From the IMG/VR virus record IMGVR_UViG_3300043464_000466, positions 1-36,771 of that record: a DNA stretch of 36,771 bases; one strand, given 5' to 3'. Positions within the stretch are counted from its first letter, which is position 1. Each line of letters begins with the position of its first letter. The notes beneath the pieces were generated by a model, which saw only the letters and a program-made list of their open reading frames with translations, had not been told where the DNA came from and searched no databases. The position numbers were made by a program, and so were the translations under genes. Below are positions 15,110 to 20,652 of the stretch, piece by piece. The stretch comes from a virus.

Positions 15110-15255
15110 TTGATTGCCTTTCCGCGTTTGCGTGTCCAGTAGGAGGTCGTTTCAATCTTCTTGGCCCGTGCTGCCTTGAATGCTGCTCCCACTTCTCCGC
15201 GGGAAAGCACGCGCAGACCGTCGCCTTCACGCTGTATTTCTTTGGCTGATCTCAT
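15106..15255 (-). CDS. Small basic protein, 49 residues
   Basis: ATG 15255 overlaps the upstream TGA (ATGA). The peptide MRSAKEIQREGDGLRVLSRG is followed by EVGAAFKAARAKKIETTSYW and ends TRKRGKAIK. It is basic and helical, possibly nucleic-acid binding. Its own stop overlaps the next gene's GTG. The two clean overlaps are the main support for the gene and the start. Function unknown. Confidence 0.6.
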   Translation of the reverse strand: MRSAKEIQREGDGLRVLSRGEVGAAFKAARAKKIETTSYWTRKRGKAIK

Positions 15256-15482
15256 GGCTTTGGTTCTACCGATATAAAGTATCCGCCGTCGTACAATGGG
15301 CTTTCTGGGCCGCAATGTGCTACTCTGTGACCTGCGTCGGAATCAGCGTTTCCCTTTTCCCATCCATGGATGTGGTGACGCTTACAGAACGGGCACCATA
15401 CTTGGATCGTGTCGTTGTCGTTTTGTCTTCTGGTGACCTTACCAACCAGAATTGGGTATGCTTTTTTGTTCCAGCGTTTCAT
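15252..15482 (-). CDS. Zinc-finger-like conserved small protein
   Basis: A 76-residue protein with ATGA overlaps at both ends. The motif WCPFCKRHHIHGW, then GHRVAHCG about 14 residues later, gives a C-x2-C plus His/Cys set that could bind zinc. It ends with LYDGGYFISVEPKP. This CPFC...HxHG...GHRxAHC pattern is common in phage small proteins as I recall. The role is unknown; it may bind nucleic acid. Confidence 0.7.
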   Translation of the reverse strand: MKRWNKKAYPILVGKVTRRQNDNDTIQVWCPFCKRHHIHGWEKGNADSDAGHRVAHCGPESPLYDGGYFISVEPKP

Positions 15483-15697
15483 GGCTTTTCCGTAAGTGAC
15501 TTGATGTATCGTTTCCGTTCAGCCGGTTTGGCGTCGATGATGTACTGTAAAGCTCCGCAAGCGTTTAGACTGGCAGTGTGTTCCCAGTCGTCCTTTTTGT
15601 CGTACAACTCATGCCATCGTTCGTTGGGTACGACGACAATCTGGCCGGTTCGCTTGTGCTTGAATATGAATGCGGCAGGGCCGATGGGTACTATCAT
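15479..15697 (-). CDS. Hypothetical 72-residue protein
   Basis: ATG 15697; the stop overlaps the next ATG. N-terminal strands (MIVPIGPAAFIFKHKRTGQI, VVVP) are followed by a helix with RWHELYDKKDDWEHTASLNA and a basic C-terminal helix (ERKRYIKSLTEKP). Not recognised. The clean junctions on both sides and amphipathic pattern support translation. Confidence 0.6.
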   Translation of the reverse strand: MIVPIGPAAFIFKHKRTGQIVVVPNERWHELYDKKDDWEHTASLNACGALQYIIDAKPAERKRYIKSLTEKP

Positions 15698-15699
15698 TG

Positions 15700-15897
15700 T
15701 CAGAATTCTCTTAGGTGGTACACACGCTTCCGAAGCTCTGCGAGTTTAGCCTGCTTCTTGCCGATTCCGTAATGAACATCATACGATGTGGCGCACTTTC
15801 CGTCTGGGGCATAAAACCGGCAGTAATTTTCAAGATAAACGATGCGTTCTGTCATTCGACGAATACGCCAGTTACGATACCATTTGAACGGGTTCAT
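15700..15897 (-). CDS. Small basic helical protein, 65 residues
   Basis: ATG 15897 overlaps the stop of the zinc-ribbon gene. The protein begins MNPFKWYRNWRIRRMTERIV, very basic and aromatic, continues with YLENYCRFYAPDGKCATSYD and ends in a basic helix (KKQAKLAELRKRVYHLREF). Two cysteines flank a turn. It may be a DNA- or membrane-associated accessory protein. Not recognised. Confidence 0.6.
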   Translation of the reverse strand: MNPFKWYRNWRIRRMTERIVYLENYCRFYAPDGKCATSYDVHYGIGKKQAKLAELRKRVYHLREF

Positions 15898-16007
15898 GTT
15901 TTCCTCACCTTCTCCCGATGCTTGCAGATCGTGCAGACGTAGGTTTTTCGGCTCTTAGAGATGACAGCCACTCGGAAGCATCGCTCGCATTGGATGGTGT
16001 TGCTCAT
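15894..16007 (-). CDS. 37-residue zinc-ribbon protein
   Basis: A short gene, ATG 16007 to TGA 15894, with 4-base overlaps on both sides. The protein (MSNTIQCERCFRVAVISKSR...) has two CxxC pairs, Cys7-Cys10 and Cys25-Cys28, spaced 14 residues, as in a zinc ribbon, and a basic C-terminus (KHREKVRKT). It likely binds zinc and perhaps nucleic acid or a host protein. Too short for family assignment, but the Cys spacing and the junctions make it a credible gene. Confidence 0.7.
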   Translation of the reverse strand: MSNTIQCERCFRVAVISKSRKTYVCTICKHREKVRKT

Positions 16008-16195
16008 GGCAACGGTCCTCCATTCTCCCACAGCAACAAGTCGGCTCGCATTGCGTCGTTCTCCTGCTCCAACTGTTTAATCCGATCCTCCAGCTTGCGA
16101 ACATCGAGAGCGATTGCGCGGAGTTCGCGTTTGTCGTACCACCAAATGTGAATTGGTTCTTCTACGATATTGAGAATTCGCTCTTCAATGCTCAC
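16004..16195 (-). CDS. Coiled-coil small protein, 63 residues
   Basis: I choose GTG 16195, which overlaps the upstream TGA; an ATG at 16234 would add 13 residues within the upstream gene. After SIEERILNIVEEPIHIWWYD comes a long charged helix with a heptad pattern (LDVRKLEDRIKQLEQENDAM), a coiled coil. The short Trp-rich segment before it may be a binding motif. Possibly an oligomerising adaptor. Function unknown. Confidence 0.6.
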   Translation of the reverse strand: MSIEERILNIVEEPIHIWWYDKRELRAIALDVRKLEDRIKQLEQENDAMRADLLLWENGGPLP

Positions 16196-16458
16196 AGCTT
16201 GGCCTCCTTGGCTTTGTGCCAGTCGTTTGTGCATTCCGGCAAGAGTCCTCGGGTAAAAGTGATGTACCTGTGCATCGCATCCCCCGCCTCCTCCAGCCGC
16301 TTGATGCGGTCCTGTAACCGCAGGTTCTCCTCATCCAACAATTGCTGCTGACGGATGATTGAGTTTGCCGCATGGAGTTCGCGTTCCAACCTCCTGCACA
16401 GCATGCCCAGATCGGCTACGTTGTGAGCGGTTGAGTCGGAGATAGGGGTGTCGCTCAT
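16192..16458 (-). CDS. Coiled-coil small protein, 88 residues
   Basis: ATG 16458 overlaps the upstream TGA. The pattern RLERELHAANSIIRQQQLLD, then EENLRLQDRIKRLEEAGDAM, is an extended coiled coil common in phage accessory proteins ('AGDAM' is a recurrent ending of such helices). The C-terminal part has one Cys and a Trp. It is adjacent to another coiled-coil protein; the two may pair. Function unknown. Confidence 0.65.
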   Translation of the reverse strand: MSDTPISDSTAHNVADLGMLCRRLERELHAANSIIRQQQLLDEENLRLQDRIKRLEEAGDAMHRYITFTRGLLPECTNDWHKAKEAKL

Positions 16459-16691
16459 CTGCTGTTTCTCCCATGCTCAATGATTGCCTGAACTCCACGC
16501 CGGCTGCACCCGACAGCCCGTGCGATCTGCTCCCGGCTGGCTCCGTTGTCGTACATCCGCCAAGCCAGATTGCTGTCGAAGGCCTCGACCGCCTGCGCTA
16601 GGTTGCGTGACATCATCCGCGGTTTCACATCGGCCTGCTCTGGGTACGTCAGCCAACCAGCGGCCACAGCCTTGCCCATGTCGATCTTCAC
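16455..16691 (-). CDS. Small HTH protein, paralogue of the 9.2-9.5 kb gene
   Basis: A 78-residue protein starting at GTG 16691 (GTGA overlap); an ATG at 16679 is the alternative. A helix-turn-helix (SREQIARAVGCSRRGVQAII) occupies the C-terminal half, and a conserved AVAAGWLTYPEQ segment the N-terminal part. The same layout is seen in the 109-residue protein at 9189-9518, so they share ancestry. Probably a DNA-binding regulator. Confidence 0.7.
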   Translation of the reverse strand: MKIDMGKAVAAGWLTYPEQADVKPRMMSRNLAQAVEAFDSNLAWRMYDNGASREQIARAVGCSRRGVQAIIEHGRNSR

Positions 16692-16879
16692 TTGAGTCCC
16701 TCCAGCTTCTCAATGCGTCCCTGCATGTCGCGGATGATGTCGCAAAGCCCGATAATCGTTGTCCCAGTGCCATCGAGTCTCTTCCCGGTCTTGCCGGTGA
16801 TTTCCAAACCACGGCGCTGCGCATCAAGCGCAATGGCTCGCCACGGGTCGTCGATGAAGTCTGAAATCTTGACGCTCAT
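16688..16879 (-). CDS. Hypothetical 63-residue protein
   Basis: ATG 16879 overlaps the resolvase stop. The sequence MSVKISDFIDDPWRAIALDA is followed by QRRGLEITGKTGKRLDGTGT and a C-terminal helix (CDIIRDMQGRIEKLEGLK) with coiled-coil character. The DDPWRAIALDA segment resembles RELRAIALDV of the coiled-coil protein at 16004-16195, so they may share a module. Function unknown. Confidence 0.6.
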   Translation of the reverse strand: MSVKISDFIDDPWRAIALDAQRRGLEITGKTGKRLDGTGTTIIGLCDIIRDMQGRIEKLEGLK

Positions 16880-17331
16880 TTCAGCCCCTCCGCAATCATG
16901 GCGTGCTCCAAGAGCAACACAGCGTCGGCAGTCTTCAGTGTGATGTGGATGCTCGGCTGACGTTGCTGCGCCAGTTGCTTCAGGTGGGCCTTCCACTTGG
17001 TTCCATGGGTCGCCTTGTTGCCAGCCGAGATCGTCTTCTGCCAGCGCTGTGGGGTGACCTCGATCATTCTTAGGTTCATTGATGCAATCAGGCCGTGAAT
17101 GTATCCGACGTTGTAGCCAAAGTTGAACATGGCGCTGCCCGGTGCCCCTTTGCCGCCCACGTATCCACCAACCTTTTCGAGGTAGACCACTTCGGACTGC
17201 GACAACCAGTTAATCAGCACATCTCGGATGTCTCCGTATGTGTCAGGCATCGGCTCAACAATCACTCTGCCATTGGCAAAGTGCGCGATACCGCCGCTTG
17301 CACCGGGGTCGATTGCTAGGATGCGTTTCAC
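16876..17331 (-). CDS. RuvC-like Holliday junction resolvase
   Basis: A 151-residue RNase H-fold nuclease starting at GTG 17331 (overlap with the upstream TGA). The catalytic pattern is visible: Asp8 in LAIDPGASGG, Glu52 in VYLEKVGG, and Asp136 in TADAVLLLEH. Length and motif spacing fit phage RuvC-type resolvases. It would cut branched DNA left by replication or recombination before packaging. The fourth acidic residue of classical RuvC is less clear and could be replaced by Glu142 or His143. Confident family, inferred role. Confidence 0.85.
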   Translation of the reverse strand: MKRILAIDPGASGGIAHFANGRVIVEPMPDTYGDIRDVLINWLSQSEVVYLEKVGGYVGGKGAPGSAMFNFGYNVGYIHGLIASMNLRMIEVTPQRWQKTISAGNKATHGTKWKAHLKQLAQQRQPSIHITLKTADAVLLLEHAMIAEGLK

Positions 17332-17465
17332 TTCTCTGCCTTTCGTAGCCAAGCCATGATGGCCTTGTCGGCCACCGCCTGAATCTTCAGGCCGGCAGCG
17401 AGGCAATGCGCCTTCAGCTTCTTGTGAGTGTCCATGTCGATGAGGATGGTTTTGGTTTTGGTCAT
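17328..17465 (-). CDS. Ribbon-helix-helix protein, 45 residues
   Basis: ATG 17465 overlaps the stop of the lysozyme-like gene, and its own stop overlaps the resolvase GTG. The sequence MTKTKTILIDMDTHKKLKAH starts with a beta strand followed by two helices (LAAGLKIQAVADKAIMAWLR), the classic Arc/CopG ribbon-helix-helix. Such proteins dimerise and repress transcription. A local repressor of the accessory or replication genes is plausible. Confidence 0.7.
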   Translation of the reverse strand: MTKTKTILIDMDTHKKLKAHCLAAGLKIQAVADKAIMAWLRKAEK

Positions 17466-17791
17466 TTGAGATGCTTCTTCACCTTGGCCCAGTAGGCCTC
17501 TGTGGCAGATTTGCGGTCGCCTGCAGGACCGCCATTCCATCGACGGGCGAGCTGTTCAGTCGTGCAGCCCTTGCCGTAGTGCTTCAGGTAAGCCTCGCAG
17601 ACTGCACGGGCCTGCACCCGGTTGGTCATTTGCTGCCACTGGTAGTTGCTGCCGGTGATCCGGTTCACATCCTGCACCACGCCGCGGTGGATCTGCAGGG
17701 GGCCAATGGCGCGTCCGTTGTCGCCGATGGCACTGTCACGCCCGCCAGATTCCACGGCGATCAGGGCGGTAATGAGTTTGGTTAAATTCAT
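17462..17791 (-). CDS. Lysozyme-like transglycosylase, candidate endolysin
   Basis: A 109-residue enzyme from ATG 17791. The start MNLTKLITALIAVESGG places the probable catalytic Glu14 before SGG, as in soluble lytic transglycosylase and lysozyme-fold domains. GRAIGPLQIH and the later QLARRWNGGPAG are typical of that fold. There is no signal peptide or wall-binding domain, so it would need a holin to reach the cell wall. It is the only muralytic gene I see, so it is the likely endolysin, far from the holin and spanin candidates at 35 kb. Confidence 0.8.
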   Translation of the reverse strand: MNLTKLITALIAVESGGRDSAIGDNGRAIGPLQIHRGVVQDVNRITGSNYQWQQMTNRVQARAVCEAYLKHYGKGCTTEQLARRWNGGPAGDRKSATEAYWAKVKKHLK

Positions 17792-17799
17792 GGCTGAGA

Positions 17800-18024
17800 T
17801 TAAGCGACCAACATTGCGCGAATCGCCCGGTGCTGGTTGAGATAAGCATCCTCAATTTCTTGCATTAATCCGTTAGCGGACTGATAGGCGGTCATGGTGT
17901 CTGCGTCGCGATTCGCTTTGCGAGCGAGAGCTTTTTGTTGAGAAACCGCAGAACCGTAGGCGGCATCAAGTTCTGATGCGGTTTTGATGCTCGGGATCAT
18001 AGCTAGGATTTCGGAGATGTTCAT
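17800..18024 (-). CDS. Hypothetical 74-residue helical protein
   Basis: ATG 18024; the stop is eight bases before the lysozyme-like gene. The protein is alpha-helical (MNISEILAMIPSIKTASELD, AAYGSAVSQQKALARKANRD, then ANGLMQEIEDAYLNQHRAIR). No membrane segment, so not an obvious holin despite its position before the endolysin. It follows the hairpin pair at 18102-18125. Family not recognised. Confidence 0.55.
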   Translation of the reverse strand: MNISEILAMIPSIKTASELDAAYGSAVSQQKALARKANRDADTMTAYQSANGLMQEIEDAYLNQHRAIRAMLVA

Positions 18025-18101
18025 TTTGATTCGGTAGGTGTTGAAATTGTGCGCGTTGACCAGTCGCGCCCCTGTGCTCCGTATTCCTCACGGGCCGGAT
18101 G

Positions 18102-18125
18102 GGGTGATAACGGTCACCCGACCGT
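18102..18125 (-). promoter_or_regulatory. Two mutually exclusive hairpins, possible attenuator
   Basis: In the 109-base gap 18025-18133 the minus-strand RNA can fold either ACGGUC/GACCGU (18110-18125, 4-base loop, perfect 6 bp) or GGGUGA/UCACCC (18102-18119, 6-base loop, perfect 6 bp). The two share bases 18110-18119 and so exclude each other. No U-run follows. The arrangement resembles an attenuator or RNA switch ahead of the 74-residue and lysozyme-like genes. Function is inferred from structure only. Confidence 0.45.
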
Positions 18126-18133
18126 AGAGTGGG

Positions 18134-18337
18134 TTAGGCAGTTAGCAGCACGTCGTCTTCCTCGCGAAGCTCACGTTGCACCACGCGGTACAGAGTGCCG
18201 TTGTTGTGATACCAGAAGTCGACAGCAACGGTGCGGTCGTCCAACTGGATGAATTGTTTCACCCAGATTCGCGGACCAGACAGGAATTGAACCGGGTGCG
18301 AAACTTGAACGCTCTTGATGACTTTAGGGAGGATCAT
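18134..18337 (-). CDS. Hypothetical 67-residue protein
   Basis: ATG 18337, with a purine-rich stretch upstream. The protein is beta-rich (MILPKVIKSVQVSHPVQFLS, RIWVKQFIQLDDRTVAVDFW) and ends in an acidic helix (YRVVQRELREEDDVLLTA). It looks like a compact single-domain protein. I do not recognise the family. Downstream lies the double-hairpin region. Confidence 0.55.
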   Translation of the reverse strand: MILPKVIKSVQVSHPVQFLSGPRIWVKQFIQLDDRTVAVDFWYHNNGTLYRVVQRELREEDDVLLTA

Positions 18338-18351
18338 GGCGTGGTTCCTTG

Positions 18352-18558
18352 TTAAGCTGTGAAAACCACGGTCTCGCCTTCGATTGCAAAAGCGATCTTT
18401 CCGGTGAGCAAGTCGACCGCAATCGACTTGGGCAAGTTGTAGCCGTCCATAAGCAGGTTCAGGCTCCACTTGGGATCAAAGCCAAACTGCTGCTTTGCCA
18501 TCTGAATCATGCTCGGGGTGTAAACCCATTCGGTAGAGTTGAGTCGGTAGGTGTTCAT
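18352..18558 (-). CDS. Hypothetical 68-residue protein
   Basis: I take ATG 18558 (MNTYRLNSTEWVYTPSMIQM) as the start because a GAG lies nine bases upstream; a GTG at 18624 would add 22 residues with hydrophobic character (DGVLILVHIDP). The protein contains KWSLNLLMDGYNLPKSIAVD and ends KIAFAIEGETVVFTA. Function unknown. The upstream gap 18559-18675 holds an inverted repeat. Confidence 0.5.
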   Translation of the reverse strand: MNTYRLNSTEWVYTPSMIQMAKQQFGFDPKWSLNLLMDGYNLPKSIAVDLLTGKIAFAIEGETVVFTA

Positions 18559-18607
18559 GGTGTTGATCTCGTTGACGGGATCAATATGGACGAGGATCAG
18601 AACACCG

Positions 18608-18635
18608 TCTACAGGATTTTGCACTTCTCTGTAGA
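18608..18635 (-). promoter_or_regulatory. Perfect 7-bp inverted repeat TCTACAG/CTGTAGA
   Basis: The arms at 18608-18614 and 18629-18635 are separated by 14 bases. On the minus strand the repeat lies about 50-80 bases upstream of ATG 18558. It could be an operator or an RNA hairpin. If the longer GTG start at 18624 is used, the repeat would straddle that start and could control it. Confidence 0.35.
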
Positions 18636-18675
18636 TTTTGAAGAAAACCCAATGTTTACGCGGGTCAAACAGTGG

Positions 18676-18858
18676 TCACTTTTCTGCGATCAAGACGAAT
18701 TTGGCGAAGAACTCGACCTTAGGACGGCAGTGGATTTGGCCGTCGTCGACCCTGCGGTAGACCACGGCGTCCCATTTGGTCTCACCGACGCGCAGCTTGG
18801 CGTCCAAGCTGACTACTTCGACTTCGATGGATGGCTTGGATTTGTTGAAGAAACGCAT
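18676..18858 (-). CDS. Hypothetical 60-residue protein
   Basis: ATG 18858 lies inside the end of the upstream 90-residue gene (46-base overlap, different frame). The protein is MRFFNKSKPSIEVEVVSLDA followed by KLRVGETKWDAVVYRRVDDG and FFAKFVLIAEK. A beta-type strand pattern with several Val/Ile residues; the KWDAVVYRR segment is seen in small phage proteins. No function known. Confidence 0.55.
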   Translation of the reverse strand: MRFFNKSKPSIEVEVVSLDAKLRVGETKWDAVVYRRVDDGQIHCRPKVEFFAKFVLIAEK

Positions 18859-19085
18859 CTGTAGTGGGGTATTGGGTAGGCTCCGCGGGTGGGTGTTTTA
18901 ACTCGGAATCGCTCCATTTCCATCAGGCCAGACTCCATGCCCTGCATGAGCATCTTGTTTGTTTGAGCAAGTCCAAGGCCCCACACAATGCCCCATTGCC
19001 GAGCGGTTTTCCACTCGGAATCAGGCACCTGCACCTTTTTCCCCAGCTCGTCCCTGATGCGTTTTAGAAGCTCGGCAGATTCCAT
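18813..19085 (-). CDS. Hypothetical 90-residue protein
   Basis: ATG 19085 lies 22 bases inside the end of the phosphoesterase gene, and the gene also overlaps the next one by 46 bases. The N-terminal two thirds are helical (MESAELLKRIRDELGKKVQV, WKTARQWGIVWGLGLAQTNK, MLMQGMESGLMEMERFRVKT). The C-terminal Ser/Pro-rich part is the overlapped region and may be unconstrained. Not recognised. Confidence 0.55.
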   Translation of the reverse strand: MESAELLKRIRDELGKKVQVPDSEWKTARQWGIVWGLGLAQTNKMLMQGMESGLMEMERFRVKTPTRGAYPIPHYRCVSSTNPSHPSKSK

Positions 19086-19813
19086 CGTGTTTCTCCTTGG
19101 GGCCATTGGTGGACGTAGAGTTGCGCTGAGTCTTCGGTGTACTCGCCGAATACGATGCCATGGGACCAAGCCAGCGTACCCCTCCGCCTTAGCGCGTAAT
19201 CCATGCAAGGAGCGTCCGCCAGCGTTCCCGGCGACAAACACACCGGATGGTCGCTCCGGCGTCCTGTAGCCATTCCTGCGCGATGCGCATGGGCCACCAC
19301 GGTGTTGCCCCAAGTCTCCGCGGTGTCGCGCAGGAAGTTCTCGCCGTACAGAAGGCCATGGCCCCACTTGTAACCGCCCAGCTTGTACCAACTCCGCGGC
19401 AACACATCGTGAGTCTTGATGATAGTGTGCGCGTGCCTTTCTATCGGCTCGAGCATTCGTTGCCAGATAGCTTCCGCAAAGCCACGCACAACGGCGTTGT
19501 GGTGGGTCAGTAGGCGCCGGGCTCGTTCATCATGGTTCCCCACGAGAAAAACGGTAGGCCTCAAGGCCCCCAGAAACCTCCGCCCATCGTCGATATCTTC
19601 AAGGTAGTCGTCTGCTGCATCGGATTCGCCTTGGTTGTTCAGAGCGCCTGCGCGAAGACTCGCAAGGTCATAGGCGTCCCCAAGGTGAATGACCTCATCG
19701 GGGCGGTACTGCTCGCGGAATAGAAGGGCAGCAGCAAGCGCATCCTTGTTGGCCCGGTTGCCATGAGAGCATCCGATAGCCATGACACGCTTGCGTGCTG
19801 GAACAATGTTCAC
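19064..19813 (-). CDS. Calcineurin-like metallophosphoesterase
   Basis: A 249-residue enzyme if it starts at GTG 19813; a TTG at 19825 is possible, and ATG 19783 would cut into the first strand. The metal-binding series is complete except at the first position: SHGN (His17, Asn19; the usual first Asp is Cys/Ser here), GDAYD (Asp46, Asp49), GNHDE (92-96), WGHG (His152) and HAHRAG (His175, His177). It would hydrolyse a phosphoester, perhaps in nucleotides, nucleic acid ends or phosphoproteins. Phages often carry such genes; the substrate cannot be read here. Tandem repeats overlap the start region. Confidence 0.85.
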   Translation of the reverse strand: MNIVPARKRVMAIGCSHGNRANKDALAAALLFREQYRPDEVIHLGDAYDLASLRAGALNNQGESDAADDYLEDIDDGRRFLGALRPTVFLVGNHDERARRLLTHHNAVVRGFAEAIWQRMLEPIERHAHTIIKTHDVLPRSWYKLGGYKWGHGLLYGENFLRDTAETWGNTVVAHAHRAGMATGRRSDHPVCLSPGTLADAPCMDYALRRRGTLAWSHGIVFGEYTEDSAQLYVHQWPQGETRWNLPSF

Positions 19814-19853
19814 TCCAAATTGCAAGCGGTAATTTACTCCGGTTGCAAGCCGC
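19812..19853 (-). repeat. Tandem imperfect repeat at the phosphoesterase start
   Basis: ACTCCAAATTGCAAGCGG (19812-19829) and ACTCCGGTTGCAAGCCG (19836-19852) are near-identical units 24 bases apart on the plus strand. On the coding strand each is GCTTGCAA followed two or three bases later by GGAGT. They cover the gap 19826-19860 and the GTG start. They could be a tandem operator or duplicated ribosome-loading sites. Confidence 0.5.
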
Positions 19854-19860
19854 TACCGGA

Positions 19861-20121
19861 TCAAGGCCACGAGGAGTAGATCACCGTGCCGTGCCCATTG
19901 GCGTCGACCAGCTCCACAGCATTCACGCCTTTCAGCTTCGCCAAGGCAGCGATCATCTGCACCTCATTGCCGGCCTGAGCGATGCAGGTGGTGACGATGT
20001 CCTCGTCAGGATACGAGGCCTTGAGCGGCTCTGTTGTACGGTCGCGCCAGACTCGGACAACACGGCCATTGGAGAGAGGGACACGTCGAACCGACTCGAC
20101 GCACGGGAAGGTATGTTTCAT
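19861..20121 (-). CDS. Hypothetical 86-residue protein
   Basis: ATG 20121, six bases after the upstream stop. The N-terminal half is beta-rich with Val/Arg alternation (MKHTFPCVESVRRVPLSNGR, VVRVWRDRTTEPLKASYPDE) and the C-terminal half has a helix (AGNEVQMIAALAKLKGVNAV) followed by a strand, ending HGTVIYSSWP. It lies just after the tail genes and may be co-transcribed with them. Not recognised. Confidence 0.55.
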   Translation of the reverse strand: MKHTFPCVESVRRVPLSNGRVVRVWRDRTTEPLKASYPDEDIVTTCIAQAGNEVQMIAALAKLKGVNAVELVDANGHGTVIYSSWP

Positions 20122-20127
20122 GCAGAT

Positions 20128-20652
20128 TTACCGATGGGCGATGTGGAGATCGACCACATCCAGAATGGTGTAGACCTCAATGTCGCCTGTATCCGTAGCA
20201 ACGCCAAGTCCATCCGCTTTTGCCTGATCGGTGTAGTAGTCGAGCCGGTAGGTGTTTGTCTTGTGCGGCTGGATGCGCTCGGTCTGGTACAAATAGACGT
20301 TGGTCTGGTTGTAGACGTAGGTGCTAACCGAGTAGCCGACCAGCGTGTTGTTGGTCACGTCCCAGATGCGCGTGCGGGTGCCATGCGTCGCATGGAACGG
20401 GCTGATGACGCGGATCTGGTACTCGCCGGCCTCAACCGTGAACTGGTTGTTCGCAAGGCTCGTAATGATGCCATACGGGTCGCTGTGGATCGCATTCAGC
20501 GTGCGGGTAGTCCAAGTGTTTGCCACCGAGGCACCGCCGTCGACCCCAGTCGCCTTCTGGTCCTGCAGGGTCGCAATACGCAGCACCAAGGCATCGACGT
20601 CTTTCCGGAGCTTGTTGATCAGGCTGGTGCTGGTCTGGCTATCGTAGCTCAT
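20128..20652 (-). CDS. Putative receptor-binding or fibre-tip protein
   Basis: A 174-residue protein from ATG 20652 (ATGA overlap). A short helical, probably trimerising N-terminus (TSLINKLRKDVDALVLRIAT) leads to a beta-rich domain: TWTTRTLNAIHSDPYGIITS, TVEAGEYQIRVISPFHATHG and IWDVTNNTLVGYSVSTYVYN. This resembles the C1q/TNF-like jelly roll of phage fibre tips. Its place directly after the gp16-position gene matches that of the T7 fibre gene (gp17). I infer a virion-surface binding protein. Confidence 0.6.
   Translation of the reverse strand: MSYDSQTSTSLINKLRKDVDALVLRIATLQDQKATGVDGGASVANTWTTRTLNAIHSDPYGIITSLANNQFTVEAGEYQIRVISPFHATHGTRTRIWDVTNNTLVGYSVSTYVYNQTNVYLYQTERIQPHKTNTYRLDYYTDQAKADGLGVATDTGDIEVYTILDVVDLHIAHR

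Noticed and set aside
18031-18555. 12-base repeat TCGGTAGGTGTT at 18031 and 18544, with a related copy near 20245
   Set aside because: Two of the copies encode NTYRL within genes and the third is in a leader; probably chance or a trace of an old duplication.
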